Positions 42,024 to 52,837 of a stretch of 64,000 bases of DNA are shown here, piece after piece; the stretch's first letter is position 1; every line of letters starts with the position of its first letter. The DNA is taken from NCBI GenBank assembly GCA_018873245.2, contig JAEMBT020000007.1, forward strand, positions 10,485,129-10,549,128, read 5' to 3'. The translations under genes were made by a program, and so were the position numbers. This stretch comes from Archegozetes longisetosus (Eukaryota > Arthropoda > Arachnida > Sarcoptiformes > Trhypochthoniidae). The notes under the pieces were generated by a model. That model saw only the letters and a list, made by a program, of their open reading frames with translations, ran no database searches and was not told where the DNA came from.

Positions 42024-42982
42024 GCTTTTAACAATAGATATTATTCAAGTATATGCTAAACTCACACATATACTTTATATTACCTATATACTTTAAGACA
42101 ACTTTTTCCTACTTTTTTATTTCGATTGACATCCAAGGAAAATACTATTCCATACGAATTAAGCAATAGGAATAATTTAAGGCATATTTCTTATCCCCAT
42201 AATTCTCAGGATTGGCATGTTATTCCTTCTTTCAGGATAATTCTTTGGAAAAAACATTTCCTTCTTGAGGCTAAGTTTCTAGATATCAAAGTCATGTTTG
42301 ACTATAGATTAAAATTCTCATTCTTCAAAAATACTGAACATTTCTAGAGGTAAAATTCATCTAGTCTAAGACTTTCATCTGTTTAATTTACATTTATATG
42401 TTATCAATTATTAATTTTTGTCAAATTCTTTCGACACATTTACGCAAAACTTTCATTTAAATAAGTGGTATTTTCCGACTTTCACTTAATTATAGTCTTT
42501 TAATTATATAAATTATCAAAATAAAAATTCAATTTTAGAACTAATGAAATCGTCTTTCATCTATAATTGGTTGATAATTTATCTGAGAGTTCCATACCGA
42601 TCTTTATCTCTTTGCTTGAGGTCTTTCGCTTAAATTTACGAAACATTTTGAAAGGTTATCGTAAATATTGGCACAAAAAATTGATTACACTTTTGTCAGT
42701 AGAATATTCTAATCCTATTGAAACTTAACATTATAATTTGAATGTCGTTATTTAGCGATGTTCTGTCATTCTAGAAGTTTATAAGAGTTATTGTAAAAAT
42801 GAATAATTAAAATCTCAATCAAAGTAAATTCTCCGCTTTAAACTCTATTTTATTCAAATCCACTTTAACTCGAGATCTTTTGAGAATCATCTATTGTCGA
42901 TAATCTTGAATCATATTTGTTATGTCTGAAGTCTCCTTGTAATCGAACATTTATTTTACTGTTGAGGACATACTTTTCAATG
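42024..42982. other. SDR-7 5' flank fused to an SDR 3' flank (junction near 42400)
   Basis: Up to about 42380 the sequence is the SDR 5' flank of SDR-7 (reverse orientation). From about 42400 it becomes an SDR 3' flank in forward orientation, yet no SDR coding sequence lies between them. This is a recombination junction that lost a gene copy. Small open frames here are chance. Confidence 0.55.
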
Positions 42983-43362
42983 GGGATACGGTCAAATTCC
43001 CAACAATCAAAATCCCAAAATGCTGAAATCACGACAGCTTAGAATTCAAACATGTAAACTAATAAAAGCAATTTTATTTAAAGTGCATTTCAAACAATAT
43101 ATGAAATAAATATATTCCGTTTAACGTTTAAAATATATTATTAGCGGAAACTAACAACCCTCAACCCCCCTCAAGTCAGTTAGTTATGTGTATATTAATA
43201 ATGTATAATTTTTTAACATTATTTATATCAATTAAAAAATATTAATTATATTATTAGTCTGAAATTTTAAATTTGAATAGAGGCTAAACAAATAATAAAC
43301 GATTTGATTGTCAGAATTTTGACTGTCGGGATTTTGATTGTCGGGATTTCAAACCAGACCCT
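42983..43362. mobile_element. Non-autonomous TIR element with CAATCAAAATCCC repeats
   Basis: Left end GGGATACGGTCAAATTCCC and right end, read inward, AGGGTCTGGTTTGAAATCCC, with CAACAATCAAAATCCC-type motifs repeated inside both ends. Flanks TTTCAATG (42975-42982) and TTCCAATG (43363-43370) look like an 8-bp duplication with one change. The paralogous spacer at about 23670 (CTTAATGAAAGGG) is empty. Probably hAT-like. Confidence 0.65.
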
Positions 43363-44305
43363 TTCCAATGAAGAAGTGGGTCATCTGAAGACTTGAAATA
43401 TGCTTAAAATGAGCAAAAGTTTGACCTAACAATAAACCTTCGAAATGAATAGTTTTATGTCCCGATTTGATGATGTGATAGACAACAACATAATCAGAAC
43501 CGAAGCACCAAATCAAACGCATTGCCAGTGTTTGATTCGATATTCTGGCTTAAGAGATAGTGAGACGATTGCTTGAGGCAAACATAAATCATAAGTAAAT
43601 CAATGAGTGATTTGATTTAATTTATAAATCATTTGAAACTCCATAAACACTTAAACGAAAGTGAATCCAAACCAGAAGTATTGAAATGACTTGAAAAATA
43701 TTGTTGAAACTAACCCATTGTTCAATTGTAGCAAAGGAGAATCCACTTTAAGCCGTTGTTGGTCTTGTGGTTCGATTGTAGATATATTGTTATAAGGGAA
43801 AACCCTAAGAATTACCTATTGAAAATCTTAACTTCAGTTCTCCCTTTAACCCAATTCCAAAAACTTATTAACGAATCACAAATCTTTTCAATCGTTCGAA
43901 GTGCAGAACATATTCAAAAAGTGACAACAATCGATTAAATGTAGACGCTTGTCGGAGGAAAGTTTAAATTGACTCAAGAAAATTCTCTCGAATATTTATG
44001 AAGGTATTAACTGCCCATTGCCGTCAAATGAGTTTGCCTTCATGCTTTAGTTTTAGTTATGTTGTTGTCCATCACGTCATCGCATCGGGACATAAAGCCA
44101 TTCATTTCGAAGGTTTACTGTTTGATCAAATTTCTAATTATTTTAACCATACTTCAAGTCTTCGGATGACCCACCTTTACATTAAGAAGTATGTCTTCAA
44201 CAGTAAAACAAATGTTTGATAACAGGGAGACCTCAAACATAAATAATATTCAAGACTTGTCGATAAGAAACAATTTTCAAAAGATCTTGAATAGAAGTGA
44301 AGTTG
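43363..44305 (+). repeat. Spacer repeat, counterpart of 23670-25660
   Basis: Same order of blocks as after SDR-5, including GAATCACAAATCTTTTC, TTGACTCAAGAAAATT and the reversed spacer end. It lacks the three MITEs found in the other copy and so gives their empty sites. No gene. Confidence 0.6.
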
Positions 44306-46411
44306 ATCAATGACGACTAACCAAGCGCAGCGACTAAAAATCATGCAAGGGCCCTTTCGCATAGCACTCGATTAGAGTAGTCCAACCCCACCCCGCTTCT
44401 AAGGTTCCGCCCCTGTTCACAAAACATGCCTACTTTCTTAAAATAGCCAGAAATAAACCTCTGAGTGGGTGGAGTAACATTTAGCTATCACCCTCAACAA
44501 ACTCCTCCCACTAACATACACTCATGCTATATAATTACATATATAAGTTATTCATACTTCCTGAAAGTATACCTTTTCAAACAAGCGATGGAGTCAAGAA
44601 ACTTTTTTCGTTCTCTTTTCCGAAGCACCAGTGAGCAAACTTTGGTGCAGAAACAAACTAGGGGGCGTGGTAGTCCAGAACTACCTACTACCAGCCCTCC
44701 AGCTATTTTCACTCCACTGGTAGTACGCCGTCTTGCGTTGTCGGCCAGGGGTTAACCGTCTTTTTCAAGACGCCGATAGACAACACAAGATGCTAACCCG
44801 GTGAATCACTCGCCAAAGATGTCATCGACTTTGAAAGGCTCACGATTTTCGACTTCAATGACATCTCCGCGAGGAGTGACCAAGAGCCTATTGTAAAGCT
44901 TAAGGATTTCAATCTAGTCATTCCTCCGAATGATCCTGGGCTTTATCAACACCCTAAATGCAATAGCGAACTTAGAAGACTCGATTATCAAGGTGTTTTT
45001 GGTTACCGGTTTCGCTGCATTGTAAAACAATGCAATGATTCCCATGAATCCCTCTAAAAATCACCATATTTTCGGACCTCTGGCCAACCGCAGAAGTAGC
45101 CAATCCTCTTCTGAGGTTCCATAAGCACGCCTACGTGTTCCTGTGTCATGTCACGGTTGGTCAAGCTGCTGATCACACATGGGCTATCCAGGATACAGCA
45201 CGAAAAGTATATAAACTTGCATGCAGCTTTGTAGTAAGCACCTCTCGAACTCTCAATGGCGAATTGAGATGATCAATTTGTCATTGAAGGTCGATAAGAT
45301 CCATATCTTTAAGTGCAATATGAGTGTGGGCGCTACATTATGCTTCAAGATTTTTGGATCTTCGGAGCTTACTGCAGAGAAAGCAAAGAAAGTTTCGCAC
45401 TGGCTGTGCCAGATCGAACGCGAAACACTATTTGGTTTCTCATGTGATCAAGAATCGTCGCTGGTTCGGCGATTTACTCTGATTCGGCAGTCGTCTATGC
45501 TGGCATAGATAAAAATTCGGGAATGGGCTGGACCCATCAATCTGTAAATTTCGGCGCCAATTCGTGCGCCATGTAATCTTGGTGCCATCAGGTCAGGTAT
45601 ATAATGATGTTTGGAACGAGGTGGAAAGATTGTGGAGCCATATAGAGATTCAGTAGATCTTACAATTTCCCCACTCTTTAAGACCCTCGGGTAAGCTGGG
45701 CGATTTATTACAGAATCTTCTTGAAGACCTTATAATCAGGTCAGACCTTCAAGAAGCTCCTGCTAGATTGTACCGAGTATTTACGCGGTCTATGAATTGA
45801 CAGATGAAATATCTGAATCAGAGGCCGTCAATGCCTCAAGATGCTCAAATTTCTCAGTCTCACGTGGTCTTTGAAAAACTCGGGCATCTAGAAGAACTGA
45901 AGGACTCTGACTCAGATACAGAGTTCTAATAGATTTATCTACATAGATTTACTCATTGATATAATATTAAGATAAAGATAATAATAATAATAATATATTA
46001 AAAATAATAAAAGTTTATAGAGTTTATCAAAGTTGGCTGTGATATAAATGTATGTATAGTGGTTACGAATTTTCTAAATTTTGATTTTTACAGTTAAATT
46101 TTAGGAACACCTGAATAAGGTAAATTTTTGTTGGTTTTGTAAGGTAGATTTTCAATAAGTATGTGTAACTTATATATAGAACTATACAGCGTAGTTGTAT
46201 GGTAGTGGGACGGGCTTATGTGAAGGGAGGATGTTAACTAGTTGATGCTCTGCCCACTCAGGGGTTGATTTTTGACTATTTTAAGAAAGTGGGTGTGATT
46301 TGTGAACGGATGGGCATAGCCTCAGGAGGAGGTGGAGGTGGACTTCTCTCATCGAGTATCACCCAGAGAGACCTAGCTTGATTTTTATAGCTTAGTTAGT
46401 GACATTGGCCC
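44306..46411 (+). mobile_element. Merlin-like (IS1595/ISXO2-type) transposon with ~200-bp inverted ends
   Basis: Imperfect terminal inverted repeats of about 190-200 bp share ACTTTCTTAAAATAG, AACC(T/C)CTGAGTGGG and GTTCACAAA blocks. Flanks TGAAGTTG (44298-44305) and TGAATTTG (46412-46419) are an 8-bp duplication with one change, and the paralogous spacer has a single TGAATTTG at 25650-25657. The interior is more GC-rich than the surroundings and contains a decayed transposase. TIR length, 8-bp duplication and protein type fit Merlin. Old and non-functional. Confidence 0.75.
44589..45930 (+). pseudogene. Decayed ISXO2-like transposase
   Basis: Starts near MESRNFFRSLFRSTSEQ. Around 44955-45040 a zinc-ribbon-like CxxC..CxxxxC stretch (HPKCNSELRRLDYQG, YRFRCIVKQCND) follows. 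Near 45490-45650 come SDSAVVYAGIDKN, GWTHQSVNFGAN and, after a shift, VWNEVERLWSHIE, which match the C-terminal catalytic region of IS1595/Merlin transposases (..H..VN.., ..E.LWSH..). Many stops and frame changes separate the pieces. It would have been the DDE-type enzyme of the surrounding element. Confidence 0.65.
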
Positions 46412-47960
46412 TGAATTTGGCCAGTCTAGCTTTAATCAAGATTCGCTTTGATTGAGATTTTGCCTTATTGATAAACTAAGCAATAACTCAATACTGATCT
46501 ATTAACCTTAAGATCAGGTTTTGTTAGGATTACAATCTTAGATTCTTAGATTCTTAAAATCCTAACAGTTCATGGCCCTATGTTTACTATAATTTCGGTT
46601 AATGTTTTTGATGCACAACATTTATTGATTTAAGTTAAAATATAAACTTTTAAAAACAAACAAAACTCTGGGACTTGCAGAAAAATAAAACCGAACCAAA
46701 AATACAAATACAACGCAAAGTTGTCGCAATAAATTTCATATTTACAATGAATAAATTAAAAACATTTGATTTTAATATAGAAATAATTTATAAAATTTTC
46801 ATTTGCTTGATTAGTTCAAGGCTCTGGAAATCATCTCAACTTCACTAAATTTCAAACTTAACTGTTCTCTCTATTAAACTTTCGATTTGTATGTTTCAAA
46901 AAGTTATATCCACTAAAGTTTGAGTTCTAAAAGAAACTATGAATATATAAGTGGATATCGTCAAAATTTATTCAATTTTGTAAAGTAACACCAGGGCTCT
47001 CAGAAAGCGGATTTTGCCCGCAACTAATGGTGTTCGAAATACCTTTTTGCTCTAACCGAACCTCACCGCAAACCGCAATGTTTCGAACCGCGTTGAACCG
47101 ATACCTGCTTGTGATTTTGAAATCTGAACCGAACCAGACCGCGAATCGCTAGCATTGGAGCGGAACCAAACAGCAAACTACTCGATATTACTAGAATCGA
47201 GCCTCACTGAACCGCGGTTACCCGCGGGTGAACCTCAACCTATATTGAGCATAAATTGTTATATGTTTTATAGTAATCAGATTCACTTGATTTATATAAT
47301 TCAGATTTAACAATAGAAAAAGTTATTGATTTTTGATAAATTTTGGAAATGTGCAATTATTTTATATTACACTCTGAGTTTTCAATAATATTAGTCTACA
47401 TGTTAAAAATCCAACGCAATGCAAATAAACAAAAACTGCGTGCAATCTATAGTTTGGGTATGAGCTAAAATAATGATGCATGTGAATTATTAGTCATAGA
47501 TACCTGAGGTTTTCATTATTTTGTCCATATGAAATTTCTCAAAATATTGCTTTGGTTATCTCCGCGATTCCTAGTGAACAAACCGCAGTTCTCTAAATTA
47601 TGACCCTATCAAACCGCAAACCGCTTTTGAATCGAAAATGTAGACCGAATCGAACATATCTGCGAACCGCGACGTTCGGGAAAAATAATATCCAACCTAA
47701 TCAAACCGCGGTTCGGTTACTCGCGGACACCATTATTCGCAACACAAGGAAAACCGAGAGATTTCTTGCATTTCCTCGTAAAATCCTTATTTTTTCCTGG
47801 CACATGAAAAGGAAACTTCAACGAAAAGTCAATTGACAAGAAAATTGCAAGGAAAAAGTAGGCGTTAAATCTAAGAGCACTGGTTAAATATGATGGTAAT
47901 TGCAAACTTGGATCGAGTATAAGTTTGGCATATACTTGGATAATATCTATTATCGAAAGC
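46412..47960 (+). repeat. SDR-8 5' flank, direct repeat of the SDR-6 upstream region
   Basis: Counterpart of 27083-27726, interrupted by the hAT-type element at 47025-47735. The last 25 bp before the start codon (ATATACTTGGATAATATCTATTATCGAAAGC region) are shared by all SDR copies and may include the transcription start. No gene. Confidence 0.6.
47025..47735. mobile_element. hAT-type non-autonomous element rich in AACCGC motifs
   Basis: Inverted ends TAATGGTGTTCG and CGGACACCATTA (one mismatch). Flanks CCCGCAAC (47017-47024) and TTCGCAAC (47736-47743) resemble an 8-bp duplication with two changes. Both halves are packed with AACCGC/GCGGTT motifs, the pattern expected of sub-terminal transposase-binding repeats. 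711 bp, no transposase. Confidence 0.65.
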
Positions 47961-48983
47961 ATGTATAAGTCTAAGACTAATGAAGATATGTTTTCTTCTA
48001 TTTGTGAAATATTAGGCATTATTATGTTATCGTTAATATTAGCCTTTATTACTATTAAAATATTGAAATTCATTTGGACATCAATTGTAGCGAATCTGGG
48101 ATTTGGAGCCAAGTGGTGTGGACGAGAACAAACTTGGGCCGTAATAACTGGATCTACTGATGGCATTGGTTTAGCTTATGCTCAACAATTGGCCAAAAAG
48201 GGATATAATTTGTTACTTATAAGTCGTAGTCCAGTCAAACTCAATAAAGTTAGAGATGATCTCAAATCGATCTCTGATGAAATAATAATCAGAACATTAG
48301 CTGTAGATTTCAGTCGAACTGATATTTACGATCAAATAGAAAATGAATTGAAAGATTTAAGTGAGATTCATGTACTCGTCAATAATGTTGGTATTGCTTA
48401 TCCGAACTCTTGTCCAGAGTTTTTCACACAGATACCTAATGTTAAGGAGTTTATCACTACATCGATTAATGTGAATATAATTTCGTGCACACGTCTAATC
48501 TACATGATTTTGCCTAAAATGGAGGTCAAAGGTCGTGGCATCATAATCAACATGTCTTCATATACAGCGTTATTTCCGACACCTCTATTATCTATATATT
48601 CAGCGACCAAAGCATATATGGATCACTTGTCGCGTTCACTTCAAGTTAAATATGAAAACAAAGGAATCACTATTCAAACTGTATTACCATTTTATGTCTC
48701 AACTAATATGATTAAAAATGTTCAGACTTCACTCTTTATTCCATCATCACAACAGTTCGCAAAGAGTGCTCTTAAAACCGTTGGAATCGAGAGCCGAACT
48801 TTTGGTTATCCCACACACAAACTGATTGCTTGCTTTCAAAACTCTGTCTCTCATTTGTTCGGCACTAACTTCATTATGAAATACGCTTTCAATCACTTCA
48901 AAGAAATTAGGCGAAGATTTCACGCAAATGAGAAGTTAGATAGTTTTGACATCAGGCTATTTATTTCAATCAAATCTCGTTAG
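47961..48983 (+). CDS. SDR-8: short-chain dehydrogenase (17-beta-HSD12 / 3-ketoacyl-CoA reductase-like)
   Basis: Intronless, 340 residues. Membrane segment about residues 14-36; TGSTDGIG at 63-70; NNVG at 141-144; catalytic Ser 200, Tyr 213 and Lys 217 in YSATK; the KTVGIESRTFGY block typical of HSD17B12-like enzymes follows. Start taken as the ATG of ATGTATAAGTCT, because upstream in-frame codons contain no ATG and the site is shared with SDR-5/6/7. Closest to SDR-7 in its middle and C-terminal part (KYAFNHFKEIRRRFHAN), but its last codons ..FDIRLFISIKSR resemble SDR-1. It faces ALP-C, though at 5.8 kb. All catalytic residues intact. Confidence 0.9.
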   Translation: MYKSKTNEDMFSSICEILGIIMLSLILAFITIKILKFIWTSIVANLGFGAKWCGREQTWAVITGSTDGIGLAYAQQLAKKGYNLLLISRSPVKLNKVRDDLKSISDEIIIRTLAVDFSRTDIYDQIENELKDLSEIHVLVNNVGIAYPNSCPEFFTQIPNVKEFITTSINVNIISCTRLIYMILPKMEVKGRGIIINMSSYTALFPTPLLSIYSATKAYMDHLSRSLQVKYENKGITIQTVLPFYVSTNMIKNVQTSLFIPSSQQFAKSALKTVGIESRTFGYPTHKLIACFQNSVSHLFGTNFIMKYAFNHFKEIRRRFHANEKLDSFDIRLFISIKSR

Positions 48984-50540
48984 AAATTTTTTATCAATTA
49001 TTAATTTTTTAATTCATTCGACACATTTACACAAACCTTTATTTAATAAATGCTATTTTCCGACTTTCACTTAATTATAGAGTCCTTTATAAAAATAACA
49101 AAATTGTCTTTCATCTATAATTGATTGAAATTTATCTGAGAATTCCGTACCGAACTTCATCTCCTTGCTTGAGGTCTTTCGTCTAAATTTACAAAACATT
49201 TTGAGAGGTTATTGTAGATATTGGCACATAAATTGATTAAATTTTTGTCAGCAGAAGATTCTAATCATAATTAAACTTATCAATATAATTTGAACGTAGT
49301 TATTTAGTGGTGTTCGGTCATTTCTTAATTTTATAAAAGTTATGATAGAAATAAATAAATAAAATCTAAATCTAAGTAATTCATTATTAAAACTCGGTTT
49401 CAGTCAAATTCACTTAAAACAATTCACTGACTATTTAAGATAGACTGATAGCTTCAATATTATCACGTTTATTCTTGTGACTTGGGATCGATATAATTTC
49501 TCATGTAATGTGTGTGTCTAGGAATGAGTAAATTGAAATCAGGGACCTCAATGTGAGATTCCAATTTACTTTTATCTAATTCTCTATCTAAGAGTCAGGT
49601 TGGACTCTATAGAGTATGCTATACTTTTTAAAGTAAATTGTTTGATACTCACCTTTCGTACCCTTTATTATAAATATGATATAAATATATACTTTAAATA
49701 AGAGAGTTCTATTTCTTAATAATTATTTTATTATAACTTTTGATGTACAATGAATAACAGTTAACAGTTAAGGGTTTGTTTTATCTGTCTCTGTTACACA
49801 ACTTTTCTTGCCTTTTATAGTTTTTGGTTCTCACAATAGTTATTTTTGTCTGAAAACAAAAAAAAATATTTGTGTTTTCTGTAATTTAGGTAAATAGTAC
49901 TTATACTATTATTTATCATCCAAGTGGAAAATGATCTTTTACAGTGATCTCTAAGATAATTACTCATTACAAATGAAAGTTGTAAACTACACTTTCTATT
50001 TTACTACTAAACTACTTTACTATAGATTAAAGTTAATCTCTTAAGATGACTAACTAAACAATTATAGAAACTAAGCACTATATTTTTTTTATATTTCACA
50101 ATATTTTTAAACTTGTGATCAAAATAAATTTTTCTATAAGGAATAATCATTTGATTGCAAATTCAAATTTAAAAATTAAACTATGATTTAATTCAAATCG
50201 AAAATTTAAGTGAATATTTGAGTAAAATGATTAAAATATTGAATATAAAAGTAACTATTGAATCAAAGTTTTATTTATGTCAAACTGATCAAAATTTCAT
50301 TTTATTTCTATACGTTTTCACTTTTGTAACTGAATTGTATGTAATTTATATTTTTGATTGCGATGACTGGACCTGTCATATTTATAATCAAATAATACAG
50401 GGTTTTGTTGCTTTTTGACTTACTTGCATTGTTGGAATGAGACTGAAATTTGCTGCTTCAATAATGCCCGATTGCTTCAGTTTAAGCGCACCATAGTGTG
50501 CATTCGAAAAATTACTTAACTAACAATCAAAGTAAAGGCT
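48984..50540 (+). repeat. SDR-8 3' flank, inverted partner of 1410-2377
   Basis: Reverse complement of the SDR-1 flank. About 49462-50104 is an extra segment absent from the SDR-1 copy; CAATATT occurs at both its borders and might be a target duplication. The extra segment has no inverted ends and no gene, so I cannot classify it. Confidence 0.6.
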
Positions 50541-50614
50541 TAACAATGTTAAGAATTAATACGACTTGAATCTAAATATTCGTCCTATGCTTTCCTCAAT
50601 TTGAGAGTCACATT

Positions 50615-52494
50615 TAAAGAGGCAATTTATTGGGAGAACCAACTTTTTTATTTATAGTCCTAACTTAAGGATATTAAGTTTGAAGCATGAATTAGGCAAT
50701 AACTAAGAAAATAAAGCATACTTTATTTTTCCTAAAATCCCTATTTTGAACTTAAGTCCCTATTCCCAAGATAAATCCCTATTTTTCTAAAAACAGGTGC
50801 AATTTTCATATCAACCGGAAATTCTAAAGATTAAGATTAAAATGCCATAGATTATTGATCTTATGCTAGAAAGCAGATTGTTTAATCATTTAAGTTTTAG
50901 TTTTTGGATGATGAACATTACAAAATTCTTTTATTTTGTTCATCACAATAAAATAAAACCGAAAAGCCTTTTAAGTGTAAAACTTTAAAATATTGTGCGT
51001 TTAAATAAAGAAGTGCTATCAACTAATGGCCAAACGCTATATTGTAATGTCTGTTCTCAAGAAATTAGATTTGATGAAAAGCACTTAAAAGATAGAGTTA
51101 ATTCACATTTTCAAACTGCAAGACATCAGACACAATTGGAGAAGCAAAATATTCGTTTGCGACAACAATTCATCAACATATCAATGGAAAATGCGTTAAA
51201 TAATGAAATAAAAAATGAATATTTCAGTGCGTTAACGAAAGCATTTCTCACTGCTGATATTCCTCTCCATAAACTTAAAAATCCTGTGCTTAAGGAGTTC
51301 TTAGAATCTTACACGAAAAGACCCCAACCACATCCGCAGACATTAAGACAATCTTACATTCAAGATATATTTAGCGAAAACATTTTTAAAATCCGTGAAG
51401 TAATTGGCGATAATGACATTTATTTGACATTCGATGAAACAACAGATGAATGTCAGAGGTATGTCTTTAATGTCTTAGTTGGAGTTCTTAATTCAAAACC
51501 ATCAAAGCCAATGTTTATTTATTGTAAGCAAATTGAAAAACCAAATCACACCTCTTTTCTTCAAGCGGTGAACAATGCCTGCAATCGCATTTATCCAAAT
51601 GGTATTGACTACGATAAGTTAAAACTTATCGTAACAGATCAGGCACCTGTTATGGTAAAAACTGGACAATTTCTGAAACAAACATATCCAAAATTGAAGC
51701 ATATTACATGCTTAGCACATAAATTACACTGTGTATGTGAAACTATTCGAGAGGATAATGATTTGATTAATAATTTCATCTCATTAATGAAAAAGGTTTT
51801 ACGTAAATCACCACAAAGAATACAACTGTTTCGCAACTTTACTGGACTTCAATTACCACCCAAGCCCGTAATAACTCGTTGGGGCTCATGGATTAATACT
51901 GCATATTTCTATTCCCAACACTTTAATAAAGTTTTAACTTTTATAGAAAAGTTAGAAATTAAATCGAAAACTATTGAAAAACTTAAGCAAATTACGCAGT
52001 TACACACCGATTTGTTAAACATTTCTGAGTTCAACTTTCTAGTCAATGGAATAAAAACACTTGAAACCTTTGGATTAAAAGTTACAGAACAAATGGACAT
52101 CTTAAACGAAGCTGAGGCTAAACTTAAAGGAAATGCTTTGAAAAAACTAAGAGATTTAAAGTCTAAGAATCCCGATTTGATTGGGTTCACTAAAGAAGAC
52201 AACGATTATGAACAAAAATTTCAGACAAAGTATGCCCCACTGGTATCAGTAGATGCCGAACGTTCCTTCTCTCATTATAAGTCAATCTTAACTCATAAAC
52301 GACAAAACCTAACTGAAACTTCAATTGAAATATTAAATGTGATTAATTTTAATCAATTTTTGTACCAAAACATTGAGAATTAAAATAAAGTAATCATTTA
52401 TTAATCCCTATTTTAAGTCCCCATTTTTGACTTTTTGAGTCCCTATTTACCAACCATAAACCAGTGTTTTAAGTACCAATTAATTGCCTCTTTA
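50615..52494 (+). mobile_element. hAT transposon, near complete
   Basis: 1880 bp. Inverted ends TAAAGAGGCAATTTATT (left) and, read inward from the right, TAAAGAGGCAATTAATT, with one mismatch. Flanked by GTCACATT (50607-50614) and GTCATATT (52495-52502), an 8-bp duplication with one change. Motifs TCCCTATTTT are repeated near both ends (left about 50740-50790, right about 52405-52450), as in other hAT elements. Encodes a single transposase on the plus strand. The most complete element in the window. Confidence 0.9.
50995..52383 (+). CDS. hAT-family transposase with BED-type zinc finger
   Basis: 462 codons open. The N-terminus has a BED/C2H2-type finger (LYCNVCSQEIRFDEKHLKDR..HFQTARH, about residues 16-44). 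Catalytic-domain motifs follow: LTFDETTDE (first Asp), VTDQAPVMVK (second Asp), CLAHKLHC and TRWGSW. The C-terminal hAT dimerisation region reads VSVDAERSFSHYKSILTHKR. The whole resembles the short, CGGBP1-like hAT proteins. A stop (50986-50988) lies just upstream and the frame opens at GTG; the first ATG falls after the zinc finger (about residue 60). Either a short upstream exon supplies the start or the ATG has been lost. At 462 residues it is shorter than most hAT transposases (about 600), so an internal part may be missing. No internal stop, hence a young copy. Confidence 0.85.
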   Translation: MRLNKEVLSTNGQTLYCNVCSQEIRFDEKHLKDRVNSHFQTARHQTQLEKQNIRLRQQFINISMENALNNEIKNEYFSALTKAFLTADIPLHKLKNPVLKEFLESYTKRPQPHPQTLRQSYIQDIFSENIFKIREVIGDNDIYLTFDETTDECQRYVFNVLVGVLNSKPSKPMFIYCKQIEKPNHTSFLQAVNNACNRIYPNGIDYDKLKLIVTDQAPVMVKTGQFLKQTYPKLKHITCLAHKLHCVCETIREDNDLINNFISLMKKVLRKSPQRIQLFRNFTGLQLPPKPVITRWGSWINTAYFYSQHFNKVLTFIEKLEIKSKTIEKLKQITQLHTDLLNISEFNFLVNGIKTLETFGLKVTEQMDILNEAEAKLKGNALKKLRDLKSKNPDLIGFTKEDNDYEQKFQTKYAPLVSVDAERSFSHYKSILTHKRQNLTETSIEILNVINFNQFLYQNIEN

Positions 52495-52520
52495 GTCATA
52501 TTTGTTTAAAACAAGTTTTG

Positions 52521-52692
52521 TGTAGCACTGAAACTTGCATTTGATGCCCGGCGCGCTACACTGGTCATTCGTTTTATCTAACTCAACTTATCTAATGCTT
52601 ATAGTGGTACTGGACTTGAGTTGGTTAAATTAGGTAAAAGAAGTGCTTTGCATAGTGCGTTAGGCGCCGAACGCAAGTTTAAGTGTTCTACT
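52521..52692. repeat. Small inverted-repeat element
   Basis: Left end GTAGCACTGAAACTTGCAT and, read inward from the right, GTAGAACACTTAAACTTGCG pair imperfectly, followed by GGCGCG / GGCGCC blocks. About 170 bp, more GC-rich than the surroundings. No clear target duplication. Confidence 0.4.
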
Positions 52693-52837
52693 CCTGTGTA
52701 CCTACTATTTCGTGCGAATTAAACGAGGTACTGGACTAACACTTATCTAATTTAAACCTAACAAAACCAAGTTGATATAGAGAGCGATATTTGTAACAAC
52801 ATAGGTAGTAATATACAAGTAGGATCTAATACGTTCG

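Noticed and set aside
47600-47836. 78-codon frame over the end of the AACCGC-rich element
   Set aside because: Composed of the element's own short repeats translated (RKPLLNRKCRPNRT-like); no sign of a real protein.
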